Translations under genes and position numbers: made by a program
Source: Oidiodendron maius Zn
Taxonomy: Eukaryota; Ascomycota; Leotiomycetes; Myxotrichaceae
DNA length: 64,000 nucleotides
Assembly (NCBI GenBank): GCA_000827325.1
Contig: KN832873.1
Coordinates: 2,246,245-2,310,244 of the forward strand
Reading direction: 5' to 3'
Shown here: in pieces, positions 35,213-46,980 of the stretch
Position numbering within the stretch: position 1 is the stretch's first letter
How the letters are laid out: the number at the start of each line of letters is the position of its first letter
Notes under the pieces: generated by a model
The model's database searches: none
What the model was told of the DNA's origin: nothing
Seen by the model: only the letters and a program-made list of their open reading frames with translations

Positions 35213-36516
35213 GGAGTGAGTGGTGCGGTCTAGAATGCGACGGAGGCGGGGCGCCATCTCAGGGAGAGAAAATGCTTGGCCTGGCGGAGTGGGTCGGGGC
35301 CTTGATCTATGGTGTTTCCCTTGGGATCGTCTCTCTGCACCACGTATGGGCCCGTGCTTTCAGGAAAGACCCTCCGGCTCGAGCGAAGGGGGCCAACACT
35401 GGGCATCAAAAAAAAGGGGAGTGGCAAATTAGGAGTGACGAGGACGTGGAGCATCATCTCATTTCCCCCCCCCCCGTTCTGTTCTCCCTTTCGATTCTCG
35501 TATTATAATACACAGGCACATGAAATGAGACGGGGTTCGAGGCGTTGGAAGGTCCCATAATTACGGGTTGCTGTCATGTACATCTGGGAGGTGGGATATC
35601 GCAGTTCTGTGGGGAGAATAATATATAGTAGGAGAATACGAAGTCTAACATCATCATAGCTCGGCCACTCTTGCCTGGTGCCGGCCTCTCGCGCGCGATT
35701 GAGTTTGTGGAGAAGATACCAGTCGCTACACAAGTCCCATGGTCGACAAGGCGGTGGCGGTCCTGTACTGTACGTAGTCTGCTACTGGACGTGGATCCCC
35801 CTCCTGGTTGGACGCCATGCGCAAACGCGGACTCCAGAGCAATTTCGCCTAAGCGATGATCCCGCCCACCAGGCCCGTCTGATGGGATCAGTCAGCAGTC
35901 TGCGTGTCTGTGATTGGCCGGTGCACCTCGGGTACCTGAACGCGGCCCCCTGACGCCGCGACGACAAACACGAGGCCGAAGCCAAGGGGAAATGAAATGA
36001 AAATGCCCAATGCGGACCTCCAGGCTTGCGCGGGCTCCTGTTTGCCCGCCGTTTCCTCGTCCCTTTCCAGGCGTTCCTCTTCCCAGTGTGGTGTCGTTCC
36101 GGCTTCCCTGCGTCCTTCCCCTTAGGTAATAATTGTCGTATTCCACTCTCCGGTGCTCACGCCCACCTCTACGCCCAGCCCGGCTTCTCGTCGTCCCCCC
36201 CCTGCCAATCTCTTCTGGCGCTTCCTCCGCCGTCTCCTTCATCTCATCTCGCCTTCTCTTCCTCTCCTCCTCTTCCACCTCCCTCCATCCGCCAGCAGTT
36301 GATGTTGTGATCCTCCCCCTTCACCTCACCAGCTCCCGCCTTCCAAACTACCGCTTCACTCTTTCAGCGGGCACTCGTTCATCCCTCGATATCCTTCTCC
36401 TCGCTCTCCGGACACCCACAGAGTACTCTTAAGAGACCACGCCAGCGAGCCCTCTCATCACTCCTTTTTCATCCGCGCCAATTCAATTCGATTCCGTTCG
36501 ATTCCGTCCGTCCACC
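35213..36516. other. Intergenic upstream of the GH17 wall protein
   Basis: 3' flank of the chitin synthase and a long upstream region. From about 36120 to 36510 the plus strand is C/T-rich, as in the leader of a strongly expressed wall-protein gene. No gene is supported. Confidence 0.5.
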
Positions 36517-38225
36517 ATGAAGGCCGGTCTTCTTGCTGTCGCCGCGGCGATGGCCTCGGGCGTCGTGGCCAGCAAGCACAACCACGCCCGTCACAACCAC
36601 GCCGGCTTCCACAACCACCAGAATGCCCCCCGCGGCCTGACTGGCTACCCTGAGGCTACCTGCGACTGCTCGACCGTCTACTACACTACCACGGGCGCGC
36701 CCACGCGTGAGTTTGGCCCTTCTGCTCTCATATCTCCATCGCTCCCGCCCCGTCCATGTTCTCCACGGCGTGGAATTGGCCCGGGGAGAGCGACGGAAAC
36801 CGCTCGAAAGATGCTCCTACTAACGCGTTGTCTTGCCCAGTCTACTTCCCTCCGCCGCCGCCGCCCACGACCACGGCCGCTCCCACCTCCTCGGCGGCGC
36901 CCACGGTGCCCACGCCCTACGTGACGACCTTCCCCAGCACCGGCGTCTACACCATCCCGGCCACGACCATCACCGTCACCGAGGAGACCACCGTCTGCGG
37001 CGCCTCCTCCACCCCGATCTCCAGCTCTGGCACCTACACCGTGGGCGGCGTCACCACCGTGGTTGAGACCTCGACCACGGTCGTCTGCCCCTATGCCACC
37101 ACCACTACCTCGGGCGGCGTGGTCACCAGCACCATCCTGACCACCACCTACGTCTGCCCCTCGGCTGGCACCTACACCATCGCGCCGTTGACCACCACCG
37201 TGTCCAAGTCCACCGTCTGGGTCTACCCCATCACGGCCAGCTACCCCGCCGGCACCTACACCCAACCCGCCGTCACCACCACCATCACCGAGAGCGACTA
37301 CGTCTACGTCTGCCCCTTCAGCACGCCCACGCCCGTCGCCCCTACGTCCACCTACGTTCCGGCCCCCGTGTACACCACCAAGGCGGCTGCCTCTGCACCA
37401 GCCCAGAGCTCCGCGGCCCCCACCGTTGCAGCGGGTGGCAACCACTGGGCCATAACCTACACCCCGTACAACGACGACGGAAGCTGCAAGGACGCTAGCG
37501 CAGTCAGCTCGGACGTTGCTGAGATAGCCAAGAAGGGATTCAAGGCCCTCCGTTTCTACAGCCCTGACTGCTCCGCCCTTCAGAACATCGGAAGCGCCGC
37601 CGAAGCCAACGGCCTCAAGCTGATCCTCGGTGTCTTCATCAGCAACACCGGCCTCGGCCCCGCCCAGGAGCAGGTTGATGAGATCGTCGCGTGGGCCAAG
37701 TGGAGTCTCGTCGACGTGATAATTGTCGGCAATGAGTCGATCATGGACGGATATGTCAGCGCCTCCCAGCTGGCCGGCTTCATTCAGTCCTCGCGCGCCG
37801 CCTTCAAGGGAGCCGGCTTTTCTGGCGCCGTCACCACCACCGAGGCTCTCGATATCTGGCAAGCGAACACCGGCGTCCTGTGTGAGGTTGTCGATGTCGT
37901 CGGCTGCAATATCCACCCCTTCTTCAACTCCGCCGTGACCGCCGCGGACGCGGGCTCCTTCGTCGCCTCGCAGCTCAAGATCGTCGATAGCCTGTGCCCG
38001 GGCAAGACCGGCTACAACTTCGAGACCGGCTGGCCCTCCGCCGGTAGCAAAAACGGCCTTGCCGTACCGGGCGTGGTCGAGCAGTCCATCGCCGTCCTAG
38101 CCATCGTTGCGGAGGCGGGCGACCGCTCCGTCGTCCTCTCCTTCGAAAACGACAATTGGAAGAACCCTGGCCCCTTCAACTGCGAACGGAGCTGGGGCGC
38201 CATCCAGCTCTTCTCCTGGCTGTAA
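36517..38225 (+). CDS. GH17 cell-wall glucanase/transglycosylase (BtgE/Scw11-like)
   Basis: Two exons (36517-36706 and 36841-38225) give 524 residues. A signal peptide (LLAVAAAMASGVVA) is followed by a His/Asn-rich stretch and CDCSTVYYTT. A Thr-rich region with four Cys-containing repeats (pattern YTVPxTTxTVTExTxVC, about residues 90-230) comes next, and then a GH17 domain from about 255. The catalytic residues are visible in VGNESIMDG (acid/base Glu) and FETGWPSAG (nucleophile Glu). No GPI signal is seen; the repeats may hold it in the wall. It likely remodels beta-1,3-glucan. The gene lies just downstream of the chitin synthase, so three consecutive genes serve the wall. Confidence 0.92.
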
Positions 38226-39156
38226 ATCTCACCTACTTGGTAGCGTCTACGCCATCATCATTCCGCATCCGGTCTGATCTTGGCTGTATCATCGATGAAT
38301 GGAAAGTACATAATTTGTGCATGTTAGAGGGGATGGTCTCCCGAGAACCGATATATTGCTCCGACCTCTGTGAAGCAGCTGTTTATTTTTAGTCTTCGGA
38401 TCCTTCCCCTCTGTCATGTGTCTGGTTTTAAAAGGGACAAGAAAGACCTCAAAAGGGACAGTATAACCTGGACTAATCTAATGAAGGGATGTACGTGTTT
38501 TTGGGTTTGTGTGTGTGAGAGCGCGTGCGGGATATCCAAAGCATGGTGCTGGGGGTTTGTCTGCGTTGGATAGAACAATCCTCGGTTTGGGGGGTCAGAT
38601 GAAATCGGTTTGGAATTTGAGAAGTTGAATTGGTATTTTGAGAGTGGCATCGTTCATTAGCTTATTCTTTTATTCTGTGCGTGTGTACTGTAAACAAATC
38701 AGAGCTGTCTCTTCTAGCGGTGTATTTCGTGCTGTGGCTGTGTTCTAATAACCCTTCCTTTTTCACCATCAGAAGTCACTTCTGCCGAGATCATGGCAAG
38801 GGTTGATCCGGATCTAAATCTATCTTGTCAGAATTCATGGCCGTGATATGCTCTAGGTCAAAAGCCTCTCTCTTTGCAATCTTAATTGGCCTGCAGAATA
38901 TTATGTGAGTCCCGTCGTCGACACCTTCCTGTCTTGCGGTTCGGCCCGCGTGTCTCGTCACGACGACATCAGATGAGACGAGACATATTCCTAGCATGTC
39001 TCTGGTGGTTCTCTGGCTGGGCCTTTTGGGTTCCAGAGATGTTCTCCTTTTTTTGGCCACTAGGTGGGGGGGGGATGTGAAAAAATGGGTGTGATGTTGG
39101 ACATGTGGTAATCTTACATGTATATACTAGCACACAGCAGCTGCGTTCTATCGGAG
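38226..39156. other. 3' region of the GH17 gene, no gene
   Basis: GT-rich stretches and short frames only, up to the left target-site repeat of the SINE. Confidence 0.5.
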
Positions 39157-39170
39157 CTTTATTCGTTGAT
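39157..39170. repeat. Left target-site duplication of the SINE
   Basis: CTTTATTCGTTGAT, identical to the copy at 39744-39757. It abuts the AAT tail of the element. Confidence 0.8.
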
Positions 39171-39650
39171 TATTATTATTATTGTTTATACTCCGCTTGC
39201 CTAAGGGGCGCGGTACTCCTATGATTTAATTCACATGGTAAACCTTGCTGGCACAGACGCTCCTGCCGCTGGACAAAACCCATATGCTGCTGTATTCGGC
39301 CAATGGCCCTGTGATATGACAACCCCTTTCCCTGTCTCTCACCCAGTTCTAGAGGCTATACTGGTCGCTTCGTTACTTGGACTGGTCGCGGCTGCTAATA
39401 GTTCTCGTTGGCTGCGTGTGTCTCGAAATTATCGGTTTCGATGTTTTTGCCATATAAGGTTATAGAGGGCAAAGTGGGGGTAGCTAGAAATGGTAAAGGC
39501 GTGCAGACCCTTCAAATTCTAGCTAACCGAGGGCAATAATAACGGTATTGTGACCGAGCACTCTTTCAATCCATGGCGAGTAGCTAAACCAGAATGAACT
39601 GGCTTATGAAAAGCCAGTAGTCGTCCCCTAGGGTGAAGCCTAAGAGAGGC

Positions 39651-39743
39651 GGCCAGAGCTGGGCTTGAACCAGCGACCCTCACATTCAATCAAGTTAAAT
39701 GACTTTTGGGACTGCCGGGCGCACGACCACTGCGCCATCCGGC
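39651..39743 (-). other. tRNA-like head of the SINE
   Basis: Reading the minus strand, the acceptor arms GGCCGGA and TCTGGCC pair with one G-T wobble. The D stem is GCGC/GCGC and the T arm is GCTGG-TTCAAGC-CCAGC. The region where the anticodon arm should be cannot form a 5-bp stem and is about 20 bases too long; it can instead form CATTTAA/TTGAATG. So this is not a working tRNA, and the parent tRNA cannot be named safely. Confidence 0.7.
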
Positions 39744-39757
39744 CTTTATTCGTTGAT
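39744..39757. repeat. Right target-site duplication of the SINE
   Basis: CTTTATTCGTTGAT, identical to 39157-39170. It abuts the tRNA-like head; the boundary base may belong to either. Confidence 0.8.
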
Positions 39758-40417
39758 ATCATTCATCATTTATTCATTCATTCATCAACGGAGATACTAT
39801 AGATGTGCATCTGCAATCTCATGGTCATGTGAACGCACCGATCTCTCCTCCTCATCGCCTCTCCATCATACACTGGCGTACGAGAGTGATACGATATGAT
39901 ATTCTCACAATAAGTAAGATATATCCATCAGCTATCTTCTCCTACTCCTCTCCATCTCCCTCCTCCACAACTTAATGACCCATCCCCCCCTTCTGAAGTA
40001 TATACCTGAAGGAACGATAAAACGCACCCTTCTCAATTACACATGCATGATGCTCCAGAAGTCACCCACCACGAAATGCCCATTTCCATGCCAGGCTCAT
40101 GCCATGCTAATTTCCATCCCAAAATGCGTGTCCACCCTATGCATGCCATGCCGTGAAGTCCTCCTAATAAAGAATCTTGAAGAAAACGATCGACGCCTGG
40201 AATGCGAACAGATTAACTCAATAGAAGAAATAAAACACCGATGGGATCGATCCGTCACCTGCTGGTTGAGAAGGAAAGAATGCTAAAATGCCGAGACTCC
40301 GGATGCCGGGGTATCATGCATGAAAAGGGAAAGATGTGAGTAATGAAAGGGGATATATGGCCCTGTGAATATAAAATCAAGGATAGGAACCGATGCAGTC
40401 CAGTGCATAAAAGGCTC
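39758..40417. other. 3' flank of the WD40 gene
   Basis: Contains a short ATTC-rich microsatellite at about 39769-39785. No gene is supported. Confidence 0.5.
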
Positions 40418-42882
40418 CTAGAACGGCGGAATCGTCGTTCCCAATCTCGCTGGTCTGCGCTGTTGCACTGACGTTCCGCCACCTCTTGCATGCTGCCCCA
40501 CGCGCTCGTTCTCGAAGTCCCAGTCGTACCAATCGCCCCGGCGCTCTCCGCGGTCATCTATTCCAGAGAGCGCGGCGCTTGCATGGTCGCAGCGCTCAAA
40601 TTCCATGATGCCACCTCTCATACTATCACAGTTGCCGACGAACAAGTCCTGCCCGTCATTGGTGAAGTCCACGCCGCCGATCTCGCCAAAGAAGTTGAGA
40701 GTCTGCTTGCTAGCAAAGGTCTCCGCGTTGATAATATTTATGAAATCTGCTGGCTCAGCAGCGACTAGGAGTCGCTTGCCTGAGCCGCAAGGGGAGAACT
40801 TTAGCTTCCGCACGCCGGCCATCTCCGCGGCGATGGTGGCGACGGCGCACGCAGCTCCTTTGCTGTTGGTCCATTTCCTCGCGTCCCAGATCTTGACCTG
40901 CATGTCCTGATTTCCGGTTGCGACTGTCCAGCCGTCGTCGGCCCAGTCGCACGCGAACCCATAGTCTCGGTGGCCGTCGAGCTCCTGCAGGACCTTACCA
41001 GTGTCTGCGTTGCATATCATCACGTTCTGGGCATCGCCGACGAGGATGCGGAGCCGCTGATCTGGAGAGATGGCCGAGCAATTGATGGCATGATCATACT
41101 TGTGCTCGGCAACAAATTTATTTGTATTAACGTCAAGGAGGCGAACAGCATTATCATTGGAGGAGAAGGCTACCAGAGGTAGAGAGGAGCTGCGTGACAA
41201 ATGGACCTGGACGTGGTTGGTAATGCTATTTTGATGGTCGGAAATGATGCCCTCGACCTGTTTGGTGTCACGAGGGGCCTTCAGGTTCACGACGCCATAT
41301 TCGCCACAAAAGCCGCCTGCAACGAGTATGTCGTGCCCGATGGTTAACGTGGAGATCTGAACACTGTTGCTGAAGGCGTGGTATGGCTGGACGATAGGAT
41401 CGGTGAGGTCCATAGCCATAGTGGTAATACCCCGACGGTTCGACCGGGATGTGGGACTGTAGTGCATTACCTTCGATACGCCAGCGTAAAAGATATGATC
41501 CCGGGACGCACAAGCTACGAGGTTTCGTAGCTGGAAGTGTGACAGATGAACATCGTGGTTGAAACTCATCTGTCGAAACTTGAAATAATTCTCCACATTG
41601 GGTAATCTAGAAGCCTTCAAATGGGGCTGCCAGTCGAGTCAGCATTCTCTGAACAACCATATTAAGAAGTTTTACTCACATGCCAATGAGCAGGAAGCCG
41701 GAGGTTGGTATAGTTCTTGTACGTGCGCTTCCGCATTTTCTTCGCCTCAAGCCTCGTTACTTCGAGATCGTCCCAGTCGAGTCTCTGGATATCACACCTG
41801 TCCCCTCGAAGATCACTCCTCAATACTGGCTCAAGGTTTCTGAGGCCTCTCTGCCTCAGGATTGAGTGCAGAGCAGGACACCTCGATCCCTTATTCGTGG
41901 AACCATCCCGACGCGAGTTCATACGTGCCCATGTGTGGAGGAAGTCTGCGAGGCTGAGATTGGACTGGTCATCCACTTCAGGTTGGTCAGCTTCTGATAC
42001 AATATCATCCCACGAGATTTCTAGAGGATTGAAGTGAGAAACTGTGACCTGGCTCTGCGTCGCAGCTTCTGAGCCGGCGGAAGCTACAAAACCTCCGTGG
42101 GCATCGGGGTGCAGTAGGCCTGGTAGGCCCTGAGCCAGACCCGTCGCTTGCGGGCTGAGAAAAAAGGGGCCTGTCAACGAAACAACATCTTCCTGCAAAG
42201 GTTCCGAGCCTTCGCCAACTGAAGAGAGAGTATGAAGGAGAAGGGGTGGTATACTGTGGTCTGCCATATTATCATGCTGCGTCTCAGTAATGCCTAGGAA
42301 ATCCACGTTCTCATGCGCATCCTGCAGATGCTCTAGTTGCTGCGACACCTCTAACATGGCCGTGGGCAGACTAGTCGCCTCTGCCGGCTCGAACTCGTCA
42401 TACAGCATATCATCATCAAAATCGTCTGAAGATTGCAGGTCCTGGGCAGCGGCCTGTGTCGAGGCCGAGGAGTAGAAGGGCGGTTCAGCGATGGTCGCCA
42501 GCTGCTCGTTGGCGCTCAGATACAATCCATCTAGGTTGGCCTGGCCCATGATCTCGGATTCGAGCATGTCTATCTCCGCGTTCAGCTCTTGGGCGGGCCC
42601 TGGCGCGATGGATAGCAGCTCCTCAAGGGCAATATGCTCAGACAGTGGCGCCCCTCCCTCCGACATGTTCTGGTCCTCATCGGCTAGGTGGGGGGGTGCG
42701 AGACCGAGATCTCCCGGGACGGAGTTGCTGGAGCCTGGAGGACTGATCAAGGCGTAACCGTGGCCGGCCTGTACGACGGGAGAGAGAGCCGGCGTGGACG
42801 AGGAGGGCGATGGGTAGCCCCAAGTTGTCGAGAGGTTCTCGACGGCGTCTGGGGAAGTGGATGTAGAAGGGGTCAGGAGCAT
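40418..42882 (-). CDS. WD40-repeat protein with acidic disordered N-terminus
   Basis: Two exons (42882-41680 and 41626-40418) give 803 residues. The first 340 residues are disordered and rich in Ser, Pro, Asp and Glu. Next is a conserved-looking block (RCDIQRLDWDDLEVTRLEAKKMRKRTYKNYTN), and then a beta-propeller from about 440. The propeller has YDHAINCSAISPDQRLRILVGD, GHRDYGFACDWADDGWTVATGNQDMQVKIWD and EIGGVDFTNDGQDLFVG. The end FDWDFENERV-like (YDWDFENERVGQHAR) is distinctive. It is probably a scaffold; no enzyme motif is present. The start is the first ATG in frame; the frame is open farther upstream without an ATG. The specific pathway is not known to me. Confidence 0.82.
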
Positions 42883-45083
42883 GGCCGCTCTGCTGCTCGT
42901 GCACACGCGGCGGGTTCGTGGGCATAGATGGCGCGCTATAGGTGTAATATTCTGAGGAGGTTGGGTCTGTCTGAGTGATCTGTCGAGGGGTTTGGGGGAG
43001 GTGGGGTGGTTTGCAGTCGAGGGTTGAAGGTTGACGTTGGTGTTGCTTGGGCGGGTGGATGCGGGATATTGGGTAGAATGGATGAAGAACTCGCTCAACC
43101 CTCGGCCGGGCGAGGGAGGGAGGTCCCTTCTGCGTCGCCCTGCAGCAGGAGGGATCAAAAGACCGACGTTGCACGAGAGGGCCAGCGATCTGGATCAGCA
43201 CCGCATGTGGTGTCGAGACGCTCTGGAATGCGCTGCTCGGGCCCGGCGTAGGGCGATGGTCGTTGAGGGGTCGAACGGGCGTGCAGGCGTGCAGGCGAGG
43301 CGGATGTGGGATTTCGAGGGCCAACGGCGGACGCACCACGGCTACTGCTTCTACTACTGCTGCTGCTACTGCTGCTGCAGGCGGCGGGCAGGAGGCAGGA
43401 TATGGAAGCAGAGCAACGCAAGAGTGCAGACGGAGACGCAGAGGGAGATGGAGAAGGAGACTAGCCACGACGTGCTGTCAGTGGAGCGGATGGGTATCTG
43501 CAATGGCAATGAGAGGGAAGGGGGCCGCAAGCTGACAGCTCTCATTTCGCCTTCTCCATCTGGCCAGAGCAAAATCCAATCCCATCCCTCCGCCCTCATT
43601 CCACGACTATCTCACCTTGAGACCTCAGGCATACATCAGGCACCCCTCCGGGTTGCTCCCCCACACGCCTTCGCATCTGCCGTCCAATCTCACCATACGG
43701 CAAAGCAACGACGAAAGAAGACTCTCGACCTTCCCCCTTCAAACGCCACCAACTTCCACTCCACGTAACGTCGACACCCCGCAGGCATCCCATCGCATCG
43801 CCTGATCCAGTGTCCCACAGTCCCCAATCGTGTCTGAGGCTCCCTTATTTGGCATTCCCGCCAGAAGTGATCGCCCCTCTGAGTCGACCTCTCGTCCCAT
43901 TTTCTGTCCCACCGTGCCACCGCGTCCACACACCCCGCGCGTCCACACACCCGTTCCCGGATCGTCGAACCCACGGGGTTAACGCTCCCAGTCCGGCCGT
44001 GGAGATGCCTTCCGAGGGACCCAGACGAGACAATATCTCTGCCAGTTGACTCTCGCGTGGCCGTGTTACCCTTCCGGGTAAAGAGAGAGATCCTGGCGTC
44101 CGAGGAGTCTTGAACGCCGCGTCGCTCGATCGGATATCCACGACACGGCAGCGTGTCTGACAATCCTCATTCCCGCCCGGACGAGGCTGGCTCGTCTTGC
44201 ACTTCCAGCCATTGCCGCGATAGGCTCGTTACGACTACTGCAAAGCAGAGCTGATCGTCGACCCTGCAAGATGTGAGTCGAGTAAACCTGACCCGCCATA
44301 TACAGTAGTGGGATGGTACCGACTGCTCGCCCTGAGCCGCGCAGGGCCAGCCCAGAAAATGCCAAGCCCAGTGGCCCGCCCATCAGGTCTCTGCTAGATC
44401 CATCGTTTCCTGTGGGCACGGGAAAGGTGACAGAAAGCACGGGCGGGCCGAGACATAAGACACGCGGTTCCCATGCACATCATGAATAGGGCAAGACTCA
44501 CCAACCGCATCCCGAAAACCCAAGCACCCCAGACCTCGCTCGGCTGGAGACGGTGAATGTGATCGCCCGGATAACTGCATCGGGATGCGGCAGGCTTGCC
44601 AGAGCCGACGTGCGCAAGAGATAACACTTTCCATCATATATCATATTACAGAACCGCCCACCCAAAATACAATCCCACGGAGTCCTGCCATTGGAATGAG
44701 CGGTGAGTGCCTCGTCAGATTTTCTTTCTTTTTCGGCTTTCGGCGGAATTCAAGTGTCTTTGCATGTTATGGAAGTTTGGAAATTGATTCTCAGGGACTT
44801 GTCACGTGAAGACGCTCAATTTGTCGTGAAGCTCTATAACATCCTCCAAGGTATCCCACTTTTGATAAAGTGCCAGGCTCCAAGATAACATTGCAGGCCA
44901 GCTCGCCTACCTTTTGTGTAGTGGTAATCTCACAGAAGCTTGTCACCCGCAAACACTACATGCATTATCCTTCAAGTAGAGGCATACCAACATTAAACCA
45001 TGCCAGGTGTGACGACAGCTGAAAGAATTTTTTGATTCGTCGGTTTATTTATTTGCTCGTGAGCATCTTCCAAAGCCACATAC
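42883..45083. other. 2.2-kb divergent intergenic region
   Basis: Upstream of the WD40 gene (minus) and the Rid-amine oxidase gene (plus). Frames of up to about 245 codons exist here but look like GC-rich chance frames: low complexity and no domains. TCACGTGA lies at 44802-44809, 275 bases before the fusion gene. A CTG/CTA trinucleotide-like tract occurs near 43340-43380. Confidence 0.45.
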
Positions 45084-46980
45084 ATGGCTCCCCATGTTCG
45101 AACTCTCGACCCCCCTACCCTGGCGGACTGCAGACCGTTTTATTCTCCTTTAGCAACTGTGCAAGGACCAGTAAAGTTGATCTACACTGCTGGCCAAGTT
45201 GGGAGAGATAAGAATGGCGTCGCCGTAACGCCGTATGAAGAGCAAGTCCGTCTCGCCTTCCGGAATCTACAAGATTGCTTGGTCGCAGCCGGAGCAACTC
45301 CAGCCGATATTGTCAAGTTGACATATTATATCGTTGATTACAGCCCGAAGAATAGGTACCATGCTAAAGTCCTCCTTGAATTCCTTGACGGGAATAGACC
45401 TCCATCAACTCTTGTCCCAGTCACACATCTAGCTAGGCCCGAATATAAATTCGAGATTGAGGCAGTGGCAGCGATCCGCGACTTACGAGCCGTTCCGCCT
45501 ATTGTTCGACCAGCGCTAGCAGGGTGCTTGACCATTGACGTAGTTGTTGTTGGCGGAGGCTTAAGTGGTCTGCAAACTGCGCATGATGTTCAGAGACAAG
45601 GCTTCTCCTGCGTTGTGTTGGAGGCACGGGATCGCGTTGGTGGTAAGACATGGTCGCAGCCAACCAAGAAGGGAAGTGTTGTTGACGTAGGTGCTGCTTG
45701 GATTAATGACTCGAATCAGTCTAAGATGTTTACTCTGGCAAAACGATTCGGATTGGAGCTGATCGAGCAACTGGCTGATGGAAACTGTGCCGCTCAGGTT
45801 AAGGGGAAAGACACCTCTATAGTCTTCCGATATGGAGAGATTCCGGACTTTTCTGAGAACGACAAACAAAATATCTTTCGAATTCGGGACTTGTTCGAGA
45901 AATTATGCCACACTATTGATATCCGACGGCCATATCACCAAGAATATGATAGCTTGACCGTTGAGGAATTCGTGAAGAAGCAAGGCGCTGGGACAACCGC
46001 ACTCTCAACTGTTGCCATATGGACTCGAGCATTTCTGGGCTGTGAGCCGTCTGAACTCAGCGCACTATTCTTCCTTGACTATTGCAAGAGCGGTGGCGGT
46101 CTGCTGCAGATGCGCTCAGATAGGAAGGACGGTGGGCAGTATCTCCGAGTCAGAACGGGTAAGTCTGAAGCCAAGATATTTTGTCGACCACAGAATCCTG
46201 ACCTTCGTTCTAGGCACTCAGTCTTTTACAAATAAAATTGCAGAAAGCATGGTTCCTGGCTCTGTCATCCTAGAAGCCCCAGTCCGTCAGATCTCTCAGA
46301 ACAAGTCTGGCACCACAGTCACAACCGATGATGGGACAAGATACCATAGCAAGAAAGTAGTCGTCTCAGTGCCCACTCCAGTCTATAAAGACCTTATTTT
46401 CTCCCCTCCCCTACCCCTAGACAAAGTGAAGTACAGTTCGAGCACCACCCTTGGCTACTACACAAAGATGATCCTTCTCTGGGACACTCCCTGGTGGCAG
46501 GAGCTAGGCTACTGCGGCATGACCCAATCCTTCGTAGGGCCTGCAGCCGTAACGCGGGACACCAGTGACGAAGGATTTGCACAATTCTCTCTCACTTGTT
46601 TTATCACCGGCGACCCAGGGCGGGCATGGTCCAAACTGAGTGCTCCTGATAGGAAAGAAGCTATCTTTGCCCAACTCATCACGCTCTTCGGAGCCGAAAA
46701 TGAAAGGAAGATACGAACACCGATAGAGATATTCGAGCATGAATGGGCGAAGGATCCTTGGAGTCGCGGTTGCCCGTGCCCATACCCACCACCGGGAGTC
46801 ATGACTGATGTCGGGTCCGCGTTGAGAGCTCCGTTTGGAGCTGTGCATTTTGTGGGCACGGAGACGGCGTTTGAGTGGAAGGGGTATATGGAGGGTGCTG
46901 TGAGATCAGGTGAGAGAGGGGCGAGCGAGGTTTGTGATGCGTTAAGGGCTGTTGAGGGCGGGATCTCTGCTAGGCTTTGA
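45084..46980 (+). CDS. Rid (YjgF/UK114) domain fused to flavin amine oxidase
   Basis: Two exons (45084-46158 and 46214-46980) give 613 residues. Residues 1-135 form a Rid domain: IYTAGQVGRDKNG, EEQVRLAFRNLQDCLVAAG, DIVKLTYYIVDY and FEIEAVAAI. Residues 150-600 are a monoamine-oxidase-type flavoenzyme: the dinucleotide fold VVVVGGGLSGLQTA (154-167), EARDRVGGKT, and near the C-terminus FVGTETAFEWKGYMEGAVRSG, which closes the FAD site. The oxidase makes imine and hydrogen peroxide. Rid proteins often hydrolyse reactive imines, so the fusion could couple the two steps. However, the position of the RidA catalytic Arg105 appears to hold Ser (PPSTLV), so imine hydrolysis is not certain. No signal peptide and no C-terminal SKL are present. 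The substrate is unknown. Confidence 0.9.

Larger units (their letters stand above)
39157..39757 (-). mobile_element. tRNA-derived SINE insertion with 14-bp target-site duplication
   Basis: The element lies on the minus strand between two exact copies of CTTTATTCGTTGAT (plus-strand 39157-39170 and 39744-39757). Directly inside the right copy it begins with a tRNA-like head (about 93 bases). The A box TGGCGCAGTGG (39737-39727) and B box GGTTCAAGCCC (39671-39661) are both near consensus for RNA polymerase III. A body of about 460 bases follows, with the hairpin ACTGGCTT...AAGCCAGT at 39599-39619. The element ends in a short AAT-repeat tail (39184-39171) against the left copy. This order of head, body, simple tail and flanking repeats defines a SINE. 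It has no coding capacity and depends on a LINE for movement. Exact flanking repeats argue for a fairly recent insertion. Confidence 0.82.

Noticed and set aside
36681-37916. 411-codon open frame antisense to the GH17 wall-protein gene
   Set aside because: Its Gly/Asp-rich text mirrors the Thr/Pro-rich and GC-biased codons of the real gene on the other strand; no domain, and the sense strand has clear catalytic motifs.
39651-39743. A functional intron-containing tRNA gene
   Set aside because: The anticodon arm cannot be formed and the sequence sits exactly at the end of a repeat-flanked element, which fits a SINE head better.
43031-43768. 245-codon frame in the WD40/Rid-oxidase intergenic region
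   Set aside because: Low-complexity, Arg-rich, no domain, and several overlapping frames of similar length exist on both strands in this GC-rich stretch.
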